This document shows positions 33,350 through 42,695 of a DNA stretch of 64,000 nucleotides, in pieces (positions within the stretch are counted from its first letter, which is position 1; each line of letters begins with the position of its first letter). The notes beneath the pieces are model-generated. The model was not told the DNA's origin, searched no databases, and worked only from the letters and a program-made list of their open reading frames with translations. The position numbers and the translations under genes are program-made. The stretch comes from Syntrophaceae bacterium UBA6087 (lineage in GTDB: Bacteria; Desulfobacterota; Desulfomonilia; UBA1062): assembly GCA_002448235.1 (NCBI GenBank), contig DIXF01000014.1, positions 59,063 through 123,062 of the forward strand. The letters are read 5' to 3'.

Positions 33350-33847
33350 ATGAAGGCGGCTCTGGACGTTCACTATGAAAGCGACCGCTCGGTTGCCGCG
33401 TGCGTCGTTTTCAGCCATTGGCCGGACAGCGAACCTGCAGAGCTTATCCGGGCGGTCGAGCCCGGTGCCCTGCAGTACCGCCCGGGCAGGTTTTACGAGC
33501 GGGAGCTTCCCTGCCTTTTGTCGGTGCTGAAGCGGGCGGGACGCGAGTTCGAGACGGTCGTCATCGACGGATACGTTCACCTCAGGCCTGATGCGGGCAA
33601 AGGCCTTGGCGCACATCTCTTTGAAGCACTTCCGTACTCGCCCGTCGTTATCGGCGTTGCCAAGAACCCGCTGAAGGTCGCCGACCGTTTTGTACCGGTC
33701 TGTCGCGGAGGGAGCAGCAAGCCGCTTTATATCTCCGCAATCGGCTGCTCCTTAGAAGAGGCTGCCTTGTCGATCCTGAGCATGCACGGCCCAAACAGGA
33801 TGCCGACCCTGCTCAAGCTTGCCGATCGCTGCGCAAGGTCGGGCTGA
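33350..33847 (+). CDS. Endonuclease V family protein
   Basis: The 165-residue protein is shorter than Nfi (about 220) but has the family landmarks: an early catalytic Asp in ALDVHY, YRPGRFYEREL with the catalytic Glu, a second Asp in VVIDGYVHLRP and the GLGAHLFEAL...IGVAKNPLK stretch. Endonuclease V cuts DNA or RNA next to inosine. The usual DGxGxxHPR is changed to DGYVHLRPD, so activity on the standard substrate is uncertain. It lies just before a DUF488 gene. Confidence 0.75.
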   Translation: MKAALDVHYESDRSVAACVVFSHWPDSEPAELIRAVEPGALQYRPGRFYERELPCLLSVLKRAGREFETVVIDGYVHLRPDAGKGLGAHLFEALPYSPVVIGVAKNPLKVADRFVPVCRGGSSKPLYISAIGCSLEEAALSILSMHGPNRMPTLLKLADRCARSG

Positions 33848-33876
33848 TACGCTCTTACTTAAAGGAGTAAAAGATT

Positions 33877-34266
33877 ATGGCGATTCGCATTGTACGGCTG
33901 GGAACGCCCAGGGCATGGAACGAAGGCCTGCGCATCGGCACGGTCCGGCGGCCGCCGCGCGGCGTGCGTAAAGAGGACTATTCCGGCCGGGACTATTACG
34001 ACGTGTGGCTGCCGGAGCTGGCTCCGAGCGCCGAGCTTGTCTCGTATGCGCTGTCGGAACCGTTCACCCCGAAGCGCTGGGCGACCTATGAAAAGCGCTA
34101 CCTCGCCGAGATGCGCAAGCCCGGCCCGCTTCGGCTCATCCTGATGCTGGCAGCCCTCTCGAAGCAGACTGATTTCTCGGTGGGCTGCTACTGCGAAGAC
34201 GAGTCCTCGTGCCACCGCTCCCTGCTCAGGCGCATTCTCGTCGAGCACGGTGCGGATGTCGTCTAG
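33877..34266 (+). CDS. DUF488 family protein
   Basis: A 129-residue protein of the DUF488 family: RIGTVRRPPRGVRKEDY near the start, YYDVWLPELAPSAELV in the middle and the C-terminal VGCYCEDESSCHRSLLRRIL with the Cys/His pattern common to the family. Function is not known. GGAG lies before the ATG. It is followed after 51 bases by the nitrilase gene. Confidence 0.85.
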   Translation: MAIRIVRLGTPRAWNEGLRIGTVRRPPRGVRKEDYSGRDYYDVWLPELAPSAELVSYALSEPFTPKRWATYEKRYLAEMRKPGPLRLILMLAALSKQTDFSVGCYCEDESSCHRSLLRRILVEHGADVV

Positions 34267-34317
34267 CAGGCGGCGTGCTCCCTGTATTGAAAGGCCTTGA
34301 AGATAAGGAGGTGTTGA

Positions 34318-35292
34318 ATGACCATGAGTGACGGAGAAAGGGGAAAGCGGGAAAGGGTGGCAGCGGTCCAGCTTGCCACCAGGATCGCCGACTCTCCTGC
34401 GAACATTGCGGGCTGCGAAAAGCTGGCCCTGTCGGCTGTAGCGGAGGGCGCCCGGTGGATCGCGCTTCCGGAGTTCTTCAACACCGGGGTTGCCTGGGAT
34501 CCGAAGCTCGCGGACGCAATCGAGACGGAGTCCGGCCCGGCAGCATCGTTCCTGCGGGAATTCTCGGCACGCCACGGGGTGGTCATCGGCGGGTCTTTTC
34601 TGTGCCGCGTTTCCGGCTCCGGGGTCAGGAACCGCTATCTGGCGTTTGCGGAGGGCGCACTGATCGGGCGGCATGACAAGGATCTGCCGACCATGTGGGA
34701 GAACGCATTCTACCAGGGCGGCGATCCGGGCGATACCGGGGTCCTGGGGCTTTACGGGAATGTTCGCGTGGGGGCCGCCGTCTGCTGGGAATTCATGCGC
34801 ACCATGACTGCGGCAAGGCTTCGGAACCGGGTGGATGTCGTCATGGGAGGGTCCTGCTGGTGGAGCATCCCCGAGAAGATCCTGCCGCGCCTGGTCAGGG
34901 ATCCCTGGGAGAGACAGAACGCGCTCAGTGCGCTGGCTGCGGTGCAGGATACCGCGCGCCTTGTCGGCGCACCGGTCATCCATGCCGCGCATTGCGGCAG
35001 CATCGGCTGCCCCATGTTCGGGCTGCCTCTGCCTTACTACGGATACTATGAAGGCAACGCCGCCGTCATCGATGCCGCGGGCAGGGTTATTGCCGGCCGG
35101 AAGCATGGGGAAGGCGAGGGCATTGTCTGCGCCGAGGTCTCTCTGGGGGCGGTGCCTGTGACCGAAAAGATTCCGGATGGGTTCTGGCTGCGGTCACGGG
35201 GGATTCTGCCCTGGTTTGCATGGCACTATCAGCGTCTGCTGGGGAAGATATGGTACCGGAGACATGTCGCGCGCAACGCCCCCGGCCGATGA
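34318..35292 (+). CDS. Carbon-nitrogen hydrolase (nitrilase superfamily)
   Basis: The 324-residue protein carries the Glu-Lys-Cys triad of the superfamily: Glu in IALPEFFNTG (about 56), Lys in HDKDLPTMWEN (about 121) and Cys in GAAVCWEFMR (about 158). It would hydrolyse an amide or nitrile; the substrate is unknown. The C-terminus has aromatic residues (ILPWFAWHYQRLLGKIWYRR). Its stop overlaps the GIY-YIG gene by four bases, so the two are coupled. Confidence 0.88.
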   Translation: MTMSDGERGKRERVAAVQLATRIADSPANIAGCEKLALSAVAEGARWIALPEFFNTGVAWDPKLADAIETESGPAASFLREFSARHGVVIGGSFLCRVSGSGVRNRYLAFAEGALIGRHDKDLPTMWENAFYQGGDPGDTGVLGLYGNVRVGAAVCWEFMRTMTAARLRNRVDVVMGGSCWWSIPEKILPRLVRDPWERQNALSALAAVQDTARLVGAPVIHAAHCGSIGCPMFGLPLPYYGYYEGNAAVIDAAGRVIAGRKHGEGEGIVCAEVSLGAVPVTEKIPDGFWLRSRGILPWFAWHYQRLLGKIWYRRHVARNAPGR

Positions 35293-35615
35293 CTCAAAGT
35301 CCCGGATCCTCTCCCTTGGCTGAGTGGCACCTGTATGTCATCCGGACCGTCGACGGCTTCTTTTATGCCGGCATATCGACCGACGTGCAGAGGCGCTTCA
35401 AGGAGCATCTGGCTCAGGGACTGAAGACCGCGAAGTACCTGCGCAGCCACAAGCCTGCGGAGCTGGCCTTCTCGCTTGCGGTGGGCGGCAAGGGCCTGGC
35501 GCTGAAGGTCGAGTACCGGTTCAAGAGGCTCTCGAAATCCGCAAAGGCGCGGATCATAGCTTCGGGAAAGATGAAGTTCGACCCCGTTACCGGGAAAATC
35601 CGGATTCGTGGATAA
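35289..35615 (+). CDS. GIY-YIG nuclease domain protein
   Basis: A 108-residue single-domain protein beginning at ATG 35289 (ATGA overlap with the nitrilase stop). It shows WHLYVIRTVDGFFYAGISTD, the GIY-YIG equivalent, and the downstream RRFKEHLAQG helix with Arg/His/Glu positions, as in the YhbQ/UPF0213-type family. The usual GIY and YIG are here LYV and YAG. A DNA-repair or processing role is possible. The frame is open upstream but that part overlaps the nitrilase gene and is not used. Confidence 0.8.
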   Translation: MTQSPGSSPLAEWHLYVIRTVDGFFYAGISTDVQRRFKEHLAQGLKTAKYLRSHKPAELAFSLAVGGKGLALKVEYRFKRLSKSAKARIIASGKMKFDPVTGKIRIRG

Positions 35616-35667
35616 AGGTCATTCGCGTGTTTATTCTGTATCGTCAGGTGTGATACACAGAGCCGAT

Positions 35668-36015
35668 ATGGATTCGCGTTCGGTATATACGACTGATAAG
35701 GGCAGGCAGTGCCCGGAGTGCGGCAGGCCCGTCGCGTCCTGTGAATGCGCTGCAAAGAGGTCCGGCCCGAAAGGCGACGGCAACGTCCGTGTCGGGCGCC
35801 AGACAAAGGGGCGGAAAGGCAAAGGGGTCACCCTCATCACCGGACTGCCCTTGGGCGAAGACGGGCTCAAGGAGCTCGCGCGGGAGCTGAAGCAGAAGTG
35901 CGGCACGGGCGGCACCGTGAAGGACGGAGCCATAGAGATACAGGGAGATCACCGCGACATGCTCGTGGAAGAACTGAAGCGCCGGGGCTTCTCTGCAAAG
36001 CGCTCCGGCGGATAG
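35668..36015 (+). CDS. yciH: SUI1/YciH-type translation factor-like protein
   Basis: A 115-residue protein with a small Cys cluster (CPECGRPVASCEC), then the SUI1 fold: RVGRQTKGRKGKGVTLITGL, LKELARELKQKCGTGGTVKDGAIEIQGDH. YciH is the bacterial relative of eIF1 and affects start-site selection. I chose ATG 35668; GTG 35608 would add 20 residues. The length of the family (about 108) favours 35668. Confidence 0.88.
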   Translation: MDSRSVYTTDKGRQCPECGRPVASCECAAKRSGPKGDGNVRVGRQTKGRKGKGVTLITGLPLGEDGLKELARELKQKCGTGGTVKDGAIEIQGDHRDMLVEELKRRGFSAKRSGG

Positions 36016-36037
36016 CGCACGAAGGACGAGAGCTCAC

Positions 36038-36478
36038 ATGACACAGACAACGGCAGCAGTAATCATCGGTGGGATCATCCCCGCCATATTTTTCGGCCTT
36101 TCCGGCGTATTCGCCAAGCCGAGCACCGGGGCCGGCATCGGCACAGGGCCGTATCTCCTCTGCACCGGCTTTGCAATTGCAGCGGTGGGCGTACTCATGA
36201 GCATCGTTATCCCGGACAGGGCCATATCTTTGCGCTCGGGATTCTTTGCGGTGCTGGTGGGCCTGACCTGGGCCGTCGCTGCCGGGCTGGTGGCGTTTGC
36301 GCTGACGAAGTACGGCGTATCCATCTCCCGGCTCGTGCCGCTGTACAACATGAACACGCTGGTTGCCATACTCATCGGCCTGATCGTCTTTGCCGAGTGG
36401 CGGGACGTGAACGCGGTCAAGCTGGTATTCGGATCCGTGCTCATCGTTGCTGGGGGCGTGATTGTCGCAACCTCCTGA
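36038..36478 (+). CDS. Half-size EamA-type membrane transporter
   Basis: A 146-residue protein with about five hydrophobic helices and the EamA/DMT signature ending in VAILIGLIVFAEWRDVN...VFGSVLIVAGGVIVA. It has only one of the two EamA repeats of full-size transporters, so it would act as a dimer like EmrE. The substrate is unknown. It starts 22 bases after the YciH gene. Confidence 0.75.
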   Translation: MTQTTAAVIIGGIIPAIFFGLSGVFAKPSTGAGIGTGPYLLCTGFAIAAVGVLMSIVIPDRAISLRSGFFAVLVGLTWAVAAGLVAFALTKYGVSISRLVPLYNMNTLVAILIGLIVFAEWRDVNAVKLVFGSVLIVAGGVIVATS

Positions 36479-36568
36479 GCGGATGGGCATACGAACGATT
36501 TCAAGCTGGTGAAGTAAGGATTTGTGTACTATAATAAATTTTATGCTATTTTATGCGGATGTAGTGGA

Positions 36569-37081
36569 ATGATCGTACGGATAACGTCAAAACTCGGGAC
36601 GAAGATCGGCGTGACGCCTTCCATGGTGATCCCTGCGGATCCGAATCCTTTTGCGGACTGGACGGCCCACCTGTTTTATGCGGACCGCACCCAGTATATC
36701 ATGATCACCAACACGTTATCGCTCTATTCAATGGTGATGCCCGGGACGGGGATCACCACCGGCTCCATGTTTCTGCACAAGGTCACGAATTACATGTTCG
36801 AGTTCCTCCACGATGACGGGCTGCGGTTTCTGTACGAGCGGCTGATATCTCCGGCAATGGTCCATGTCTCTTTCTCGAAGACGCTCAACCGGTCCATCAC
36901 CGGCTCGATGAACGACCTCGTGCACCAGGCGAAGGCATACATCATCAACGACTACATATCTCCCCTTGACGTATCGTTCAAGCTCAACGACATGCCGCTT
37001 TCCTACATAAAGTACGACAGCCCCCGGGATGTTTTCACAAAGCTCAAATTCGAGCAGGCGCCTTCCGGCGAAAGCGTGTAG
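36569..37081 (+). CDS. DUF6933-like protein
   Basis: The 170-residue protein fits the family that I know as DUF6933: VRITSKLGTKIGVTPSMVIP at the start, DPNPFADWTAHLFYADRTQYI and the SLYSMVMPGTGIT segment. Function unknown. ATG 36569 gives the expected N-terminus; the frame also opens at 36524. No signal peptide or membrane helix. Confidence 0.75.
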   Translation: MIVRITSKLGTKIGVTPSMVIPADPNPFADWTAHLFYADRTQYIMITNTLSLYSMVMPGTGITTGSMFLHKVTNYMFEFLHDDGLRFLYERLISPAMVHVSFSKTLNRSITGSMNDLVHQAKAYIINDYISPLDVSFKLNDMPLSYIKYDSPRDVFTKLKFEQAPSGESV

Positions 37082-37133
37082 AGATCCATCCCCGCATGCC
37101 CGTGAATGGTGCTCCCCAAGCCCGAAGGCTCAT

Positions 37134-37394
37134 ATGAAAAAAAGATGTCCGGGAATGGACCCCGCGTTTTTCAAGCCCGAAGATATCGGGATGCAGAAGT
37201 GCACTGCCTGCGGTGAGGAGATCGAGTTCTGGAAGGACGACATTTTTCTTGTCTGCAGCCGCTGCGGTGAGCGAAACACGAATGCGCGGGTCCGGAACAC
37301 GTGCCTGGCCTGGTGCAAAGAAGCGTCGGCCTGCATCGGGAGCAAGGATATCGATGAATGGCTCAGCCTTCACCAGGGCAGGAAGAAGCCTTAA
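37134..37394 (+). CDS. Small zinc-ribbon protein
   Basis: An 86-residue protein with CTACGEEIEFWKDD...VCSRCGERN, two CxxC pairs about 20 residues apart, which is a zinc-ribbon. The C-terminal part has NTCLAWCKEASACIG, giving three more Cys. It starts at ATG 37134; the frame upstream is spurious. Its partner is unknown. Confidence 0.7.
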   Translation: MKKRCPGMDPAFFKPEDIGMQKCTACGEEIEFWKDDIFLVCSRCGERNTNARVRNTCLAWCKEASACIGSKDIDEWLSLHQGRKKP

Positions 37395-37588
37395 CCCCCC
37401 ACAACCCCTGACAACCCGCCTTATAAAAGATCCCTTCCGTATCAATACCCTTTAACCCTCCGCAGCAAAAGAGCGATATCACCCGTCCGGGGAGCACTGT
37501 GCCGTCAATCGGGCGAGCCTTGAAGGAAAGCAATTTTTGGTGACCGGAGATGTGAGGGAGATGCTCATTCTTTATATTATATTAATAG

Positions 37589-37614
37589 TGTGGTCCGTTG
37601 GCTCGCCAACCACA
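37589..37614 (+). other. Hairpin upstream of the metallophosphoesterase gene
   Basis: GTTGGC pairs with GCCAAC around a two-base TC, extended outward by TGTGG/CCACA with a bulge on one side. It sits 26 bases before the ATG at 37640 in a 245-base gap that otherwise shows no gene. It may be a leader element or the end of an upstream transcript. Confidence 0.3.
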
Positions 37615-37639
37615 TATCTAATCTAAGAAAGAGGATGAG

Positions 37640-38389
37640 ATGACCTTAAAGAAAAAGGTAATCAAGATCGCAGCAGTGGCTGACCTCCATTGTAAAAAAA
37701 CGAACCAGGAGTTTCTGCACACGATGTTCATGCATATAGCAAAGACAGCGGATGTCCTCGTGATGTGCGGGGATCTGGTAGACAGCGGGGTGGTCGAAGA
37801 GGCGCACATCCTTGCATCGGAAATCTCCGCGACGATCAGGATCCCGGCGATCGGGGTGCTGGGGAACCACGACTACGAAGCCGACAAGCAGGACGAGATC
37901 AAAAACATCCTCTGCAATGCGGGCGTGATGATCCTCGATGGAGAGGTTTTCGAAACCCAGGGCATAGGCTTTGCCGGGGTAAAGGGCTTCGGCGGAGGCT
38001 TCGGGAGGTATCAGCTCGGATCTTGGGGGGAACAGACCATCAAGCATTTTGTTCAAGAGGCGATGGATGAAGGGATGAAACTGGAGTCGGCGCTGGTGAA
38101 GCTGTCTAATATTCCGCGCATCGTGCTGATGCACTATTCTCCGATCAAGGAAACCGTCGTCGGTGAATCCCTGGAGATTTATCCATTCCTCGGGTCGAGC
38201 CGTCTCGAGGAGCCGGTAAACTGGTTCGATGTCTCTTTAGTGATTCACGGCCACGCACATTACGGGACCCCCGAGGGCTTTACCGCGAAAAACATCCCGG
38301 TCTACAATGTGGCTATCCCTTTGCTCAACAAGTTGTTTCCCCATCACCCGCCGTTCCGTTTGCTGGAGTTTCCCAGAAACGGCGGCTGA
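37640..38389 (+). CDS. Metallophosphoesterase
   Basis: The 249-residue protein has the calcineurin-like motifs in order: DLHC (about 17-20), GDLVDSG (about 51-57), GNHDYE (about 83-88), MHYSP (about 163-167) and the final HGHAHYG (about 203-209). It hydrolyses phosphoesters with a two-metal centre; the substrate is not evident. AAGAGGATGAG precedes the ATG. The nucleotidyltransferase gene follows after 45 bases. Confidence 0.9.
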   Translation: MTLKKKVIKIAAVADLHCKKTNQEFLHTMFMHIAKTADVLVMCGDLVDSGVVEEAHILASEISATIRIPAIGVLGNHDYEADKQDEIKNILCNAGVMILDGEVFETQGIGFAGVKGFGGGFGRYQLGSWGEQTIKHFVQEAMDEGMKLESALVKLSNIPRIVLMHYSPIKETVVGESLEIYPFLGSSRLEEPVNWFDVSLVIHGHAHYGTPEGFTAKNIPVYNVAIPLLNKLFPHHPPFRLLEFPRNGG

Positions 38390-38434
38390 CGAGGCTTGCC
38401 GATTTGATGCTGAGGATGGTCCAAAGGAGAAGCC

Positions 38435-39193
38435 ATGGGACGTTATACTTTGGATAAAACCAGTTTCGAACCGAAGAGAAGGAAGTTTTATTATCAGGTG
38501 CTGACCGCTCTTCGTGACTCGGCGATTCCCTACCTTGTCGGCGGGGCCTATGCGCTCGGCTGCTATACGGGGATCAGACGAGATACCAAAGATTTCGATA
38601 TCTTCGTTAAGCCCCGGGATACGGACGGCATCCTCTGTGCGCTTTCCGATGCCGGGTACAAAACCGAGCTGACGGACGGTATCTGGCTCGGCAAGGCGTT
38701 TCACAACGATGAGCTCGTCGATGTGATTTTCGGCTCTGCAAACGGTATCGCCGTTGTGGATGAGGAATGGTTTACCCATGCATCTGAAGGGGAGATCCTC
38801 GATTTTACGGTTAAATTCATCCCCCCCGAAGAGATGATCTGGTCAAAGGCATTCGTCATGACGCGAGACCGGTATGACGGCGCCGACATCGCCCATGTCC
38901 TGCTCAAGCAGTCGGAGTATATGGACTGGGAACGCCTGCTCCACCGCTTCGACCCGAACTGGCGCATCCTGCTCAATTATTTTGTCCTGTTCGGATTCAT
39001 CTACCCCTCCGAGCGGGACCGGATACCGATATGGATCATGGATGAACTGATAGAGCGTCTCAAGACCGAAAACCTTACCCCGCCGTCAGAAGACCGTATA
39101 TGCTGCGGGACCCTCCTTTCCACCACACAGTTCGACGTCGATATCACACAGTGGGGGTACAAAGATCCCCGCACCGGCATACCGCCTGTGTGA
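38435..39193 (+). CDS. Nucleotidyltransferase-fold protein
   Basis: The 252-residue protein shows the minimal nucleotidyltransferase signature: YLVGGAYALGCYTGI (about 30-44) and TKDFDIFVK (about 51-59), where the DxD supplies metal ligands. A later IDE-type residue set (WSKAFVMTRDRYDGADIAH) resembles the AbiEii/MNT group. It may be a housekeeping or toxin-type enzyme; no antitoxin is beside it. It follows the metallophosphoesterase by 45 bases. Confidence 0.8.
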   Translation: MGRYTLDKTSFEPKRRKFYYQVLTALRDSAIPYLVGGAYALGCYTGIRRDTKDFDIFVKPRDTDGILCALSDAGYKTELTDGIWLGKAFHNDELVDVIFGSANGIAVVDEEWFTHASEGEILDFTVKFIPPEEMIWSKAFVMTRDRYDGADIAHVLLKQSEYMDWERLLHRFDPNWRILLNYFVLFGFIYPSERDRIPIWIMDELIERLKTENLTPPSEDRICCGTLLSTTQFDVDITQWGYKDPRTGIPPV

Positions 39194-39344
39194 TCCATAG
39201 CGGAATTCACAGATGACGCGATAGGTGATAAGCATTCTTTGGCAAACGTCATGAGAAATCGGGGAAAAGCATAAGAATATGCGTGCAGACTGTGCGCGTC
39301 TGGTATAGTATTTCCCGGGATTCGGACATCAGGAGATAGCGATC

Positions 39345-39794
39345 ATGAAGACAAAGAAGACCGGAAGCACCAGTCGTGCGAAGAGCCCGTCAAAAGGGTT
39401 GATCTCAGGGAAAGACCATGTCGATTTCCGTTTTGGAGAGGTGGTTATCAGGGCGGAAGAGGCCGATGTGAATGCCTGGCGGTGCATATATGGGGAAGAA
39501 GTCATTGGTGTGGTGAAGTTCGCCCCGACCCTTGAGAGCGGGTATGAATATGGACGCAGGACCCATGGGTTTTCCGGGTACAGCTCGGTGAACTTTGACG
39601 ATGCCGAAAATCATCCTGCAACCGAGATAAACTGCTACTCGTCTCTCAGAAACGCTGTTCAGGCTGTGACTGCAAGGCATTTCTCGGGTAAGTTGTTCAC
39701 GTATATCGCTCAGAACATTGCGGTTATGAGCGGCAAGGTGGTATTGGAATCGGTTTTTAAGGGCAGAAAAGTGATAAAGCCGTCGTTATCATAG
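39345..39794 (+). CDS. Hypothetical protein
   Basis: A 149-residue protein with a basic Ser/Lys-rich start (KTKKTGSTSRAKSPSKG) and a globular remainder of no family I can name. AGGAG lies ten bases before the ATG. About 260 bases without a gene follow, containing the leader of the next gene; I see no other feature there. Confidence 0.6.
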   Translation: MKTKKTGSTSRAKSPSKGLISGKDHVDFRFGEVVIRAEEADVNAWRCIYGEEVIGVVKFAPTLESGYEYGRRTHGFSGYSSVNFDDAENHPATEINCYSSLRNAVQAVTARHFSGKLFTYIAQNIAVMSGKVVLESVFKGRKVIKPSLS

Positions 39795-40055
39795 CGTAAA
39801 GACGATCTTCATCACAAGATCCGTGGATGCAGCTTTCGTTTTATTGCCGAAATGTAATATCAATTTCCCGCTTTTCCCGTGACCCGAAGTACGGTCCTGT
39901 AATTCTCCCCCTGGGGATGCATCATTATTGATCAAATAAAACAATGCGTTAACAATTGGTACGCATCGTGATTATTCACCGGTAATGTCTCGTACAAGAA
40001 ACCCTTTAACACATATTTCTCCATGAGGGACAACCACGAAAAGGAGGCACCACGA

Positions 40056-40919
40056 ATGATGAAACATGTGATAAAAGGAATGCTGGCAATCGGTCTGGTC
40101 ATTTTGTTCGCTTCTCCGGTATATGCCGTAAAACCAGGGCAATCGGTAAACCCTAATGGGTTCCCTTCCGGAGAACACTTCAACCTGAACATTATTGCAA
40201 AGAACCCCGATTTCAGCTGTCCATCCCCTGCATTCGATGCCTATGGCAACCCGATCTATGGGAATGTTGTATTCATACCCGAATATCCGGTCTATGGAGT
40301 CAAGATTCTCATGGAGTCAGGGAGTAAAGGGCCCAAGAGTGCGCCTGCAGTGACAGAGCTCCAGGTAACAGACCCCTGTACCGGATTCAGTCAGGACGAT
40401 TCAGCCACTCTTCGATTGCCGAAAAACGAAAACGGCTACGCCGTGTACGCCCGGGCTCTGGCAAAACCGACCGAGGATTCCGATAATCCGGGGATGATAG
40501 AAATCTGTGATCCCGAGCTTGTAATGGTTGAGGACGAATTCGGGAATGACCTGATTTATCTTGGCCTGGTAACAAGCAGCGGGTTCCAGACGACGTATTC
40601 CGTGTTTACCCGCACACCCGGGAAACAGACGGCCGTCGATATCAGCGATTTATTCAGCTGGACGGGGTCGGTCTGCTATCTCAATCCTCCCGATACAGAG
40701 AGCACTCCGAATTATTGCTGCGTGGATAACGATTCCGACGGAGTCTATGACGAATGCACTCCGGTGACGGATCCCGCCGTGCCCTGTGCCGGAACCCCTG
40801 TCTACTGTGTAAGTTATACGGACGCGTGGGTTTTCAATATTGCCGGTTTTGTGAATTATCTATGGAACATCGATAACAGCGGAATAAAGCTCCTTCAGGT
40901 CCGCTTCTATCCCCAGTAA
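40056..40919 (+). CDS. Secreted protein of unknown function
   Basis: The 287-residue protein has a signal peptide (MMKHVIKGMLAIGLVILFAS, cleaved near PVYA) and a mature chain rich in Pro, Tyr and paired Cys (YCCVDNDSDGVYDEC includes an acidic DxDxDG, a likely Ca-binding loop). It is probably exported to the periplasm or outside. AAGGAGG precedes ATG 40056. No family is recognised. Confidence 0.7.
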   Translation: MMKHVIKGMLAIGLVILFASPVYAVKPGQSVNPNGFPSGEHFNLNIIAKNPDFSCPSPAFDAYGNPIYGNVVFIPEYPVYGVKILMESGSKGPKSAPAVTELQVTDPCTGFSQDDSATLRLPKNENGYAVYARALAKPTEDSDNPGMIEICDPELVMVEDEFGNDLIYLGLVTSSGFQTTYSVFTRTPGKQTAVDISDLFSWTGSVCYLNPPDTESTPNYCCVDNDSDGVYDECTPVTDPAVPCAGTPVYCVSYTDAWVFNIAGFVNYLWNIDNSGIKLLQVRFYPQ

Positions 40920-41091
40920 ACCGTCAGCAGCGGGAGGGGGGGGTCCCTATGGATGCCTCCCCTCTCCATCTGAAGATCTTTCTTCACGAGCTTTCCATTG
41001 ACCTTGGAGCGCGAAAGCGATTATACAAAAGGAGTGTAGGGTGCTCTTTTGTAGACCACCACTTGTTGAAAGGGCATATTGAGGAAGGGGT

Positions 41092-42645
41092 ATGATGGAT
41101 AGTACTCTCCTGATGGCTGTTCTGGTCCTGCTCGGGGTCGATCTGGTTATCCTCGTCGTCCTTCTTTTCCGCAAGCCGGCTGTCGATGTGCAGCCTCTCC
41201 TGGAAGAGCTCCGGTCGGTCGAGAAGTCGTATGAGCGCACCGAGCGCCTGGTACGGGATGAAATCGCGAAGAACCGTGAGGAAGCAGGCAATTCGTGGAA
41301 GCTTTCCCGTGAAGAGCTCTCAGGCACCCTGAAAAGCGTAGGCGATACGCTCAACAAACAGCTTTCGGCATTGACGCAGACCAGCGACCAGAAGCTCGAG
41401 CACATACGCGAGACGGTCGAGCACCGGCTCCATGCAATCCAGAGCGAGAATACGGGCAAGATGGAGCAGGTGCGGCAGGACTCGCTGGCCGCCGGCAAAA
41501 CCTTGCGGGAAGAGCTGCACTCGGCGATCAGGAATTTCACCGGGACCCTGACCGCCAGCATAGGCGAGATGTCCAAGGCGCAGGGCGAGAAGCTCGCAGG
41601 GTTCGGCGAGCGGTTGGAAAAGCTTACCCAGAGCAACGAGCAGAAGCTCGACACGCTGAAAACCGCCGTGGAAGAAAAGCTCAAGTCCATTCAGGAAGAC
41701 AACACCAAACAGCTCGACCAGATGCGGGCAACCGTAGACGAGAAGCTCCAGGGGACGCTGGAGAAACGTCTCGGAGAATCGTTCAAGCAGGTGAGCGACC
41801 GTCTGGAGCAGGTTTACAAAGGCCTCGGAGAAATGCAGGCCCTTGCCACCGGCGTGGGCGACCTCAAGAAGGTGCTCACCAACGTCAAGACGCGCGGTAC
41901 CTGGGGAGAGGTCCAGCTCTGGGCCATGCTCGAGCAGATCCTGAACCCGGACCAGTATGCAGCGAACGTGTCCACCAAGGACAACTCCGAGCGCGTCGAG
42001 TTCGCCATCAAGCTCCCGGGCCGAAGCGATGACCGGGATGAAGTGGTCTGGCTTCCCATCGACGCCAAGTTCCCCGTTGAAGACTACCATCGCCTTATCG
42101 AAGCCCAGGAAAAGGCGGATGCGGAGTTTGCCGAGGTGGCGGGCAAGCAGCTCGAAACCCGGATCAAACAGTGTGCTGCGGATATCTGCAGCAAGTACCT
42201 GAACCCTCCGAAGACCACGGACTTCGCCATCCTCTTCCTGCCCACCGAGGGGCTGTTCGCCGAGGTGATCCGGCGCACCGGACTGGCCGAGTTCGTCCAG
42301 CGGGAGTGCAAGGTGGTCATTGCCGGGCCAACCACGCTGTGGTCCATCCTGAACAGCCTGCAGATGGGCTTCAGGACGCTCGCCATCGAGAAGCGCTCGA
42401 GCGAGGTCTGGAACCTTCTGGCAGCGGTCAAGACCGAGTGGATGAAGTACGGCGATGTCCTGAGCAAGGTCCAGCGGAAGCTCGACGAGGCGTCGAAAAC
42501 TCTGGACAGCGCCCAGGTGCGCACGCGCGCCATCGGCAGGAAGCTCAAAGACGTCCAGGAGCTTCCCGTTACCGAGGCCCAGACGCTGCTCATGATGAAA
42601 GCCGATGCCGAGCTCTCCGAAAACGAGATAGAAGAGGCCTCCTGA
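41092..42645 (+). CDS. rmuC: RmuC family protein
   Basis: The 517-residue protein has an N-terminal membrane helix (about 6-26), a coiled coil (about 30-270) and the RmuC nuclease-fold domain (about 280-480): GTWGEVQLWAMLEQIL, ERVEFAIKLPGR, LPIDAKFPVEDYHRL and GPTTLWSILNSLQMGFR are typical. RmuC limits recombination between inverted repeats. It is alone, with a small PAS gene 50 bases downstream. Confidence 0.93.
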   Translation: MMDSTLLMAVLVLLGVDLVILVVLLFRKPAVDVQPLLEELRSVEKSYERTERLVRDEIAKNREEAGNSWKLSREELSGTLKSVGDTLNKQLSALTQTSDQKLEHIRETVEHRLHAIQSENTGKMEQVRQDSLAAGKTLREELHSAIRNFTGTLTASIGEMSKAQGEKLAGFGERLEKLTQSNEQKLDTLKTAVEEKLKSIQEDNTKQLDQMRATVDEKLQGTLEKRLGESFKQVSDRLEQVYKGLGEMQALATGVGDLKKVLTNVKTRGTWGEVQLWAMLEQILNPDQYAANVSTKDNSERVEFAIKLPGRSDDRDEVVWLPIDAKFPVEDYHRLIEAQEKADAEFAEVAGKQLETRIKQCAADICSKYLNPPKTTDFAILFLPTEGLFAEVIRRTGLAEFVQRECKVVIAGPTTLWSILNSLQMGFRTLAIEKRSSEVWNLLAAVKTEWMKYGDVLSKVQRKLDEASKTLDSAQVRTRAIGRKLKDVQELPVTEAQTLLMMKADAELSENEIEEAS

Positions 42646-42695
42646 GCGGAAGCTGCGCGCTGTGCGATCATACAAAGAAAGGCTGGGATGCATCC

